Assembly (NCBI GenBank): GCA_017440445.1
Contig: JAFSHE010000230.1
Coordinates: forward strand, 1-19,440
DNA from: Oscillospiraceae bacterium
GTDB lineage: Bacteria > Bacillota_A > Clostridia > Oscillospirales > Ruminococcaceae
DNA length: 19,440 bases
Direction: 5' to 3'
The first letter of the stretch is position 1. Every line of letters begins with the position of its first letter. This document shows, piece by piece, positions 1-5,064 of the stretch. The notes below the pieces were generated by a model. That model did not search any database and was not told the DNA's origin. It was given only the letters and a program-made list of their open reading frames with translations. The position numbers were made by a program, and so were the translations under genes.

Positions 1-1
1 G

Positions 2-322
2 GTGTTCGCTCCGCAGGTGCTGCTTATCGGCGCAGATGGCTACAACGACCTCAGCACACCTGCGCAGAGCCTTGAATTTCTGCGGTTCGTGCCGTTTGAA
101 ACTAGCGTCCTCGGCTATCTTGTGCTGATGTTCGTTGTAAGGATGTTTGCTGCTTTCGCAGTGGGAACATTGGTGATGCTCATCAGCCGATACAGCGGCA
201 GCACGATAACTGCAGTGTGCATAAGCGCGGCGATCATCATAGTGCCTGCGGTGCTTTCGGGAACGGGTGTGTTACCTATTCCGAGTGCGGCGGATGTTGT
301 GGGGTATTGTGTTATACGATAA
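2..322 (+). CDS. C-terminal part of a multi-spanning membrane protein (partial at left edge)
   Basis: The reading frame is open at the left edge and ends at TAA 320-322, so only the last 106 or so residues are seen; the GTG at position 2 is just the edge codon and not a chosen start. The piece holds two strongly hydrophobic stretches: residues about 37-68, with LGYLVLMFVVRMFAAFAVGT, and residues about 69-90, with AVCISAAIIIVPAVL. They are joined by a short polar turn (SRYSGST) and followed by a short tail with no motif. It therefore ends in two or three membrane helices. This would fit the end of an ABC-2 type transporter permease, but nothing in the visible part proves that. It runs towards the minus-strand recombinase gene and its product is otherwise unrecognised. 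Confidence 0.6.
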   Translation: MFAPQVLLIGADGYNDLSTPAQSLEFLRFVPFETSVLGYLVLMFVVRMFAAFAVGTLVMLISRYSGSTITAVCISAAIIIVPAVLSGTGVLPIPSAADVVGYCVIR

Positions 323-359
323 AAAAGAAATCGGTGTCGCTCGTGTCGATGCCGATTTC
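321..359 (-). terminator. Intrinsic terminator of the recombinase/amidoligase operon
   Basis: Bases 327-339 and 347-359 form a 13-bp stem (two of the pairs are G-T) around a 7-base loop. On the minus strand the stem is followed at once by six T (A run at 321-326). It lies 10 bp after the recombinase stop. On the plus strand the tail is only weakly T-rich (ttccttcat), so it may also slow the convergent membrane-protein transcript, but the minus-strand function is the clear one. Confidence 0.85.
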
Positions 360-369
360 CTTCATCTAA

Positions 370-918
370 TCACAGATTTTTGTATAGCGTAGTCTTTCTC
401 ACGCCTGTCAGTTCAGTTATCTCTCTAACGGTGTATTCGCCTGTGTTGTATAGCTTTACCGCCTTTCGGACAGCTTCTTTATCGGTAGCAGGTCTCCCAC
501 CCTTACGCCCTCTTGCTCTCGCAGCGGCAAGACCCTCTTTTGTCCTGTCAGCTAGCACATCACGTTCAAATTGTGCCAGTGCTGACATAAGCGTGAACAG
601 GAGCTTTCCAGTGCTGCTAGTAGTGTCTATGGATTCTTTGAGAGATACCAGATTCACCCCACGTCCATTGAATGTCTCCATAAGCCAGATGAGGTCTTTG
701 GTGCTTCTTCCCAGACGGGAGAGGGACTCCACAACTACGGTGTCCCCCTCTGTCAGACGCTCCAAGAGCTTTTCCAGCTCCGGACGATTGCGTTTGGTAC
801 CCGTCATCTTTTCGTTATAAATATGGTCAACGCCGTACTTCTCCAACATATCAATCTGACGGTCGAGGTTCTGCTGCTCGGTTGAGACTCGGGCGTAGCC
901 GAATACGAAGTTCCGCAT
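370..918 (-). CDS. Small serine recombinase (resolvase/invertase family)
   Basis: A 182-residue protein of the resolvase/invertase type, which cuts and rejoins DNA through a serine-DNA link. The N-terminal motif YARVSTEQQ gives catalytic Ser12 and Arg10. The conserved ESLSRLGRS segment and the arginines of QFERDVLADRTKEGL complete the active site, which leads into the long E helix. The end (about 150-182, TVREITELTGVRKTTLY) is a helix-turn-helix for DNA binding. Length is normal for the family. I choose ATG 918 over GTG 924 because GGGGGTGAG lies just upstream at good spacing and the ATG overlaps the amidotransferase stop as TGATG. This implies translational coupling and membership of the same operon. 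No inverted-repeat crossover sites were recognised, so whether it inverts, resolves or excises DNA is unknown. Confidence 0.93.
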   Translation of the reverse strand: MRNFVFGYARVSTEQQNLDRQIDMLEKYGVDHIYNEKMTGTKRNRPELEKLLERLTEGDTVVVESLSRLGRSTKDLIWLMETFNGRGVNLVSLKESIDTTSSTGKLLFTLMSALAQFERDVLADRTKEGLAAARARGRKGGRPATDKEAVRKAVKLYNTGEYTVREITELTGVRKTTLYKNL

Positions 919-1912
919 CACCACTCACCCCCGCAGTAGGCATATTCACAGAGAATTTCTTCTACCGCGGTTTCAACGCCCTCAGGGATGTAAAGCAAGT
1001 CCTCAACATCATCGACGGTGTAACCATACTCAAGGAGCAGGTCGATATCCTTTTCCGAAATTCCAATATAGCTTGCAAACTGCTTCAATTCTTTGACAGC
1101 GGTGCTCTCAAACCATTCAGCATAGTCCTCGGGCTCGGCGTGTGTCCACCAGTACGGACGATAGCTGTAATAGTAATTCAGTGCATCCAGCTTGGCAGTG
1201 TTGAACTTCGAAGCGGCAAGCTCTCCATCGGGAGATACCCTCAGAATATCTCCGCATTTTGCATCAATTTCCGTATAGAATTTCGTCACAAGCCCGAGCG
1301 TAATCAGCGCACAATCCAGAATAGCAGCAGTGCTTGCATAGATGTAGAAGCCTTCTTTCTCAAAGTGATATAATGCCAAAGGATTATCACCGTTGATGAA
1401 GTAAAGGTTCTTAGTCGCGTCAAGCACCGTTATAGTAAAAGACCCCTCGAGCTGTTCAGCCATCTGTGCGATGCTGTCAAAGTCGAGGGTGTCTTTCTGT
1501 TCAAGAAGCTGGACAGCTATGTAGCTGTCAGTCGCTATCTTTGTTGCGGGGGTTTTAGCTCTCTGCGGAGCTTTTCGTCATTATGAAGTACACCATTATG
1601 CGCTAGAGCAAAATCCGTCATACCGCAACGCCCCGAAAATGGGTGATTGTTGTAGTTCTCAAACTTGTTGCCCTGTGTTGCCATGCGAGTGTGCCCCATA
1701 ACGATATTACTCTCAAAGGGCAAGTGGAGCCTCATCTTATGAGCGGCAAGCGGTCTCTTGAAAATACTCAACCTACCATCGTGGATATAGGCAAAGCCAG
1801 TAGCGTCAGTGCCTCTGACCTCGCACTCCTTCGAGAGAACTTTCAGCACCTTCTCTCGTTGGTGCTTGGTGAAGTAATTCCTGTAATCAATCAAACCGAA
1901 AATTGCACACAT
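918..1912 (-). pseudogene. Class II glutamine amidotransferase, frameshifted
   Basis: An N-terminal-nucleophile glutamine amidotransferase, a fold that releases ammonia from glutamine. ATG 1912 is chosen because it puts Cys at position 2 (MCAIFG), as the family requires, and GGAGG lies 9 bases upstream. Seen are RGTDATG (33-39), GHTRMATQGN (73-82), NHPF (90-92) and AHNGVLHND (104-112). The frame then breaks: the first piece runs to a TAG near 1535, while the frame ending at 918 continues the protein (KTPATKIATDSYIAVQLLE). One base appears lost in the A4C5 run at 1547-1558. Repaired, the protein would be 331 residues. The TDSY aspartate, which I equate with the glutamine-binding Asp of GlmS-type domains, lies after the break, so the unrepaired product should be inactive. 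The start is 1 bp after the amidoligase stop and the end overlaps the recombinase start. A sequencing error is a real alternative to a dead gene. Confidence 0.85.
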
Positions 1913-1913
1913 A

Positions 1914-3022
1914 TTAATCATCCTCCATAAAATCAACAGGCTCATTTACATACAACTGACGCTCCTTGAGATATGCTATCAGTTCCTTATGCTTTGTAGC
2001 GTCAAGTGTCTTGACAAAAGTAGTCCAGCTGACATTAGCAATCTCCTTATCTGTGAGATACAGAGCCAAATCACACACCTTGTCTACCAATTCAAGAGTA
2101 GCTATGATGGTGTTTGCTTTGAGAGTGCCACGGAACATACGAAATTCTATCGTGTTCCAGTTAGTGATGTTTACGCAGGCGTATCTTCCGTTGCCGCCCT
2201 TTTTAGCGTTCTCCATGATCTCCTTCGGGTCATGTTTGTAGCCATAGCGAGCCGCCCATTTGTTCATTGCGTACTCGGTGCGGCGGCTGAATTTCAGAAG
2301 TTCCGCCCAGTGATGCTCCACAAAATACAAAACCCGAGAGATAGCTTCATCCTGCTCCTCTCGGGTCTCGCCAAAGGCTGTTCGATTAACGTGGACATGA
2401 AGTCCGCAAGTGGTGGTTTTGTGGCTCTTGTATCGCATGTGAATAGCCTTGCCACAGAGCCGCTCCCATGGCATATATGCTCTGTGGTAATCAAGGGTCA
2501 TGGGATGTGTGACGATTTCCATGCCGTCATTGAGGCTACCATCAGACTTGATGTAGATGTGCTCAGACAGCACATTTGCGAGGTCAATGAGAGCCTGCGC
2601 ATTATCTCCAATCTTACCGCCTTCATCGATTTCAAGCTCAACACCAAAGTAGCGGTCACCCTCACCGAAGAACTCAGGATCAGGCTTATAGCTGTAATCT
2701 CGGATAGGACCCTCGTTACGGTGGCTAAAGCAATTGTCACAGTAAGGGCAGTCATCGTCATCATAGTAGTTAGCGTAGTCCTGATGAATGATACGTCCGC
2801 AATCCTCACAGAAGTGTAGTGGTTGTCGTAGCAGTGATCGCACAGCGGCATACTCATTGTGCCAGCGTTGTCGTCGCTCCAGATGCGCTCGCCGCAGTAA
2901 GAGCAGACGATGGTTGAATCGTCAAGACAGTCCGAGCAAAGATATTCGTCCTCAAAATAGTGAACAGAATCTCTTGTGAGTTCGCATCCGCAGCGGTCGC
3001 AGAAAATGATGTCGTTTTGCAT
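1914..3022 (-). pseudogene. Zinc-ribbon amidoligase (Amidoligase_2-like), frameshifted
   Basis: The product belongs to the COOH-NH2 ligase group related to glutamate-cysteine ligase, which joins a carboxylate to an amine at the cost of ATP; the substrate is unknown. The N-terminus holds three LIM-like zinc ribbons: C8/C11/C29/C32, C40/C43/C61/C64 and, after the break, CEDC...CPYCDNC. The ligase part shows YFGVELEID, KSDGSL with GMEIVTHP, CGLHVHVN and EFRMFRGTL, the expected metal, ATP and catalytic segments. The first 70 residues are in one frame (from ATG 3022, AAGGA 7 bases upstream) and the rest is in the frame that ends at 1914. Adding one T to ACTTCTG at about 2811-2816 gives NHYTFCEDCG and a 369-residue protein. 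Pieces taken alone are 2498-3022 and 1914-2843. DUF960 lies 18 bp upstream and the amidotransferase 1 bp downstream. A real mutation and an assembly error cannot be told apart here. Confidence 0.85.
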
Positions 3023-3040
3023 TGTATTGTCCTTCTAAAA

Positions 3041-3337
3041 TCAGTATTCTTCAGCAAAAAGCATGGTTGAATGAGTCTCGTCGTCAATGACGAATATCTT
3101 GCCTGTAATGGGATCAGTGCTGGGAAACAGGTGCTCCGCAGAGTATTCGGGACATTCCTGCTCGTAAAGTATCTTCTGCTGTCCGTTCTCGACAGAGAGC
3201 GTGAATACCTGAAGATAATCCTGCTCCTCGACATCCATGGACTGAATAAGTTCCCACAAAATAACCTGTGTCATGATAGGGAGCCGCTCTGAGATGCCTT
3301 TGGTACAATAGTGCTGATTGTTGAATCTTTGTGCCAT
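3041..3337 (-). CDS. DUF960 family protein
   Basis: A 98-residue cytosolic protein with no signal peptide or membrane segment. It matches what I know of DUF960: the opening YCTKGISE, the VILWELIQSM helix, DYLQVFTL, QKILYEQE and the closing KIFVIDDETHSTMLFAEEY. The function of this family is not known. The start is firm: AAGGAGG lies 6 bases before ATG 3337 (AAGGAGGAAATCATG). It is the first gene of the minus-strand unit, with the amidoligase 18 bp downstream. A terminator-like hairpin lies directly before the ribosome binding site, so it can be expressed only by read-through. The ORF is intact, unlike the two enzyme genes that follow. Its presence here suggests a role tied to the amidoligase or to the mobile element that carries the unit, which is an inference from position only. 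Confidence 0.85.
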   Translation of the reverse strand: MAQRFNNQHYCTKGISERLPIMTQVILWELIQSMDVEEQDYLQVFTLSVENGQQKILYEQECPEYSAEHLFPSTDPITGKIFVIDDETHSTMLFAEEY

Positions 3338-3346
3338 GATTTCCTC

Positions 3347-3385
3347 CTTAAAACAGAAAAAATCCCCTGAGCCGTAGCTCAGGGG
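3347..3385 (-). terminator. Terminator-like hairpin in the DUF960 leader (attenuator candidate)
   Basis: On the minus strand a perfect 9-bp stem CCCCTGAGC/GCTCAGGGG closes a TACG loop (a stable C-UACG-G tetraloop), followed by ATTTTTTCTGTTTT. The T tract runs straight into the AAGGAGG of the DUF960 gene, so there is no room for a promoter in between. Either this is a conditional terminator of the operon, or it ends a short leader RNA with leaky read-through. I found no clear antiterminator partner for the stem in the 230 bases upstream. Confidence 0.75.
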
Positions 3386-3468
3386 AACGTTCTATGATCC
3401 GATAATTAATCGGGTAGCTTATATAGCTACATGGAGATAATATATAACTGAAATCATTTTATATTGCT

Positions 3469-3484
3469 ATAATCTTGTTTTGGT
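3469..3484 (+). repeat. 16-bp direct repeat, copy 1
   Basis: ATAATCTTGTTTTGGT, identical to 3625-3640, 156 bp away. This copy overlaps an extended -10-like TGCTATAAT (3465-3473). A 16-base exact match within 200 bp is unlikely by chance even in A+T-rich DNA. Confidence 0.7.
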
Positions 3485-3624
3485 AACTCCGCAACAGAAA
3501 AACGCATCTAGACGCAAAAATCCTTTACAGAGGTAAACACAATTCAAATAAGAAGAGCTTTCTGCCTGCAAACGCTAAGCGACAGAAAACATAATTGGAT
3601 ATAATATTATCGTTTCGGTGCACA

Positions 3625-3640
3625 ATAATCTTGTTTTGGT
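3625..3640 (+). repeat. 16-bp direct repeat, copy 2
   Basis: Second exact copy of the 3469-3484 repeat. Just upstream, 3611-3622 (CGTTTCGGTGCA) resembles its right flank, TGTTTTGGTGCA at 3632-3643, so the unit may be a partly degraded array of protein-binding sites or a recombination scar. Confidence 0.65.
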
Positions 3641-3741
3641 GCATGGGGTTAATCAAAAACCAAAAACAAACGATAAAAGATGCGAGGGCATAAGTATACC
3701 TGCGGCTGTATATGACTATGTTTTTATAAGCGAGCCACACC

Positions 3742-3770
3742 TTGACAACTCCCCCAAACAGGTATATAAT
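3742..3770 (+). promoter_or_regulatory. Consensus sigma-A type promoter for DUF2971
   Basis: TTGACA at 3742-3747 and TATAAT at 3765-3770 with a 17-base spacer, a perfect match to the housekeeping consensus. Transcription should start near 3777, leaving a leader of about 147 bases before the DUF2971 ATG. Such a strong promoter suggests constant transcription with control at a later step. Confidence 0.85.
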
Positions 3771-3777
3771 ACTCTAA

Positions 3778-3923
3778 AAGGAACTTGCAAACCGCATAGC
3801 CAAGCCACTTAAAAGATCGCTAGCGATAGCGGGCGTGAGTCATCTCGACCATAATCGCTAGCGACCTCGCACTTTGGTGCGGGGTCGCTGCTTTGCATTT
3901 ATCAAGTTTATAAGGAGGCAAAA
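3778..3923 (+). promoter_or_regulatory. Structured 5' leader of DUF2971 with terminator-like hairpin
   Basis: The hairpin 3860-3889 has arms AGCGACC-t-CGCAC and GTGCG-g-GGTCGCT around a TTTG loop, then GCTTTGCATTT, a weak T-rich tail. The palindrome ATCGCTAGCGAT at 3816-3827 returns as ATCGCTAGCGA at 3854-3864. Because the sequence is self-complementary, the first copy can pair with the second, and that pairing would take up bases 3860-3864 of the hairpin. Two mutually exclusive folds are thus possible, as in attenuators. The ribosome site AAGGAGG (3912-3918) lies after the hairpin. No ligand-binding riboswitch class was recognised. Confidence 0.55.
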
Positions 3924-4730
3924 ATGGAAGAACCAGAATATCTGTATCATTATACTAATGTCGAGTCTTTGGCTTTGATACTCAAAAACAGAACCATACG
4001 TTTCAGGTCGTTAGATCAAATGGATGACTTACAAGAGCAACAAACTGCCGATTTAAAGAATATAGGCAGATTCTGCTTCATAAGTTCGTGGACAGATAGT
4101 GCCGATGAAAGTATCCCTATGTGGAATATGTATGCCTCCTTAAATGCAGGTGTGAGGATTAAACTATGCACGAATCCTTTTGTTGGCCAAGATATCACAA
4201 GAGAATTATCAGATCGACTTGTTTTCGGTGGCGGTTACATTGGTTGTTACAGCTACATTCCTTTTGAAACAATGATTGAGCAAGGCTTTCTTGCCAAGCA
4301 AGCGGCAAAAGGTGATATGCTTAGAAAAGTGGAATACACTAACGACAAAAACTTGTTATATCCACGTATTCGTTCTACTGAAGATGAAGGAAAACATTTG
4401 TATATGGGAAAACTAGGTGTTTATAAAAATACACACTGGGCATTCCAAAACGAATGGCGTTACATTTTCACTACAATCCCCATTAAATCTGCACCTATAA
4501 AAACGGAGGAATTATTAGCCACATGGGATGAGATGGCTTATGATCGCGATAATGCAAACCCTCCATTCACATATTACGATATGACAATACACGAAGAAGC
4601 TTTTGCAGATATGGAGATCACTCTAAGCCCTAAAATAAGTGCAGGCAATAGGGAAATCGTAAGTCTGCTAAAAAAATGTTATAATAAAAAAGTCAGAATA
4701 GTCGAAAGCGATCTTATAAACCTGATATAA
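3924..4730 (+). CDS. DUF2971 family protein
   Basis: A 268-residue soluble protein. ATG 3924 has AGGAGG 5 bases upstream. Family features seen: LYHYTNVESLALIL (7-20), a loop SLDQMDD (29-35), FCFISSWTD (50-58), SIPMWNMYA (63-71), GVRIKL, and NEWRY near residue 172. The function of DUF2971 is not established. The early HYT followed by hydrophobic helix residues, together with a late conserved Glu in EWR, recalls ADP-ribosyltransferase-like folds such as DarT; this is inference from pattern only. The gene is alone on its strand, has its own consensus promoter and structured leader, and is visibly more A+T-rich than the giant genes and the amidoligase unit. That suggests separate acquisition, and a phage-defence or toxin-like role is possible but unproven. 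No terminator with a T tail follows on the plus strand. Confidence 0.88.
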   Translation: MEEPEYLYHYTNVESLALILKNRTIRFRSLDQMDDLQEQQTADLKNIGRFCFISSWTDSADESIPMWNMYASLNAGVRIKLCTNPFVGQDITRELSDRLVFGGGYIGCYSYIPFETMIEQGFLAKQAAKGDMLRKVEYTNDKNLLYPRIRSTEDEGKHLYMGKLGVYKNTHWAFQNEWRYIFTTIPIKSAPIKTEELLATWDEMAYDRDNANPPFTYYDMTIHEEAFADMEITLSPKISAGNREIVSLLKKCYNKKVRIVESDLINLI

Positions 4731-4757
4731 CAAAAAACAAGCCGAGTCTCCTCGGCT
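4731..4757 (-). terminator. Intrinsic terminator of the giant-protein operon
   Basis: Stem AGCCGAG/CTCGGCT (4740-4746 with 4751-4757) and a 4-base loop, followed on the minus strand by TGTTTTTTG. It lies directly after the stop of the recombinase remnant and is the first good terminator downstream of the dockerin gene. On the plus strand the bases after the stem are A-rich, so it does not look like a terminator for DUF2971. Confidence 0.75.
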
Positions 4758-4762
4758 AAAAA

Positions 4763-5047
4763 TCACGGCGGCTCCCTGCTCAAACTTCTTATACGGTCAA
4801 GCACACGGGAGCCTGCCACAAAATCAGGGCTGTCGTAGCGTTTCCTGCACAGCTCGTCGGACATCACTTCGGGATAAGAAACAGAGGAGAGCCCCTTGCC
4901 AGGGCTCTCCTCGTCTTGTTTTTGGGAAAATTTGATGTGAGGGAACATATTTAACACCACAACAACCTTTTCGGGATATGCCAGCACCTCATGCACATAC
5001 GCATCTATCAGACGCTTGACATTGTGCAATGTGCCGTTTGTAAGGCA
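4763..5047 (-). pseudogene. C-terminal remnant of a large serine recombinase
   Basis: An open frame of 94 codons between an in-frame TAA (5048-5050) and the TGA at 4763-4765. The segment CLTNG...KRLIDAYVHEVLAYPEKVVVVLN matches the pattern at the C-terminus of large serine recombinases, where a helix (RxLIDTFV) is followed by a beta strand (VyvydDKivityN) and a polar tail. The catalytic domain, zinc-binding part and coiled coil are all missing; the only start-like codon is a TTG at 5029 without a ribosome binding site. It sits only about 15 bp after the dockerin gene. I read it as a scar of an inserted element whose front was deleted. A short unknown protein is the alternative. Confidence 0.5.
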
Positions 5048-5064
5048 TTATCGTATCTCATAGC

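Larger units (their letters stand above)
3386..3741. other. Divergent intergenic region, no supportable gene
   Basis: About 350 A+T-rich bases between the DUF960 leader and the DUF2971 promoter. It must contain the promoter of the minus-strand unit, but no minus-strand -35/-10 pair is convincing; the best is TTGCGG, 17 bases, TATAGC, with the -10 near 3465-3470. It holds two copies of a 16-bp repeat, a near-palindrome GCATCTAGACGC at 3504-3515, and a small inverted repeat CCGAT/ATCGG at about 3399-3413. Short open frames here lack ribosome binding sites and family features. Confidence 0.5.

Noticed and set aside
380..820. 146-codon plus-strand ORF
   Set aside because: It is the antisense shadow of the serine recombinase; the composition is Ser/Arg/Leu-rich with no family features.
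1547..1558. Programmed -1 frameshift in the amidotransferase
   Set aside because: The site CTAAAACCCCC has no canonical X-XXY-YYZ heptamer in the needed frame, and the neighbouring gene has the same kind of single-base loss, so mutation or read error is simpler.
3465..3473. Extended -10 TGCTATAAT as a second plus-strand promoter
   Set aside because: There is no -35 match, and a perfect promoter lies closer to DUF2971; it may just be part of the repeat.
3642..3692. 16-codon ORF starting MGLIKNQKQ
   Set aside because: It has no ribosome binding site, stops after 16 codons, and is followed by nothing that would extend it in another frame.
3525..3740. 71-codon hydrophobic minus-strand ORF
   Set aside because: The GTG-type start has no properly spaced ribosome site, the residues look random, and the frame crosses the direct repeat and promoter region.
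3816..3889. Type III toxin-antitoxin style repeat RNA before DUF2971
   Set aside because: Only an 11-base piece repeats (38-base step); there is no true tandem array and DUF2971 is not a known ToxN-type nuclease.
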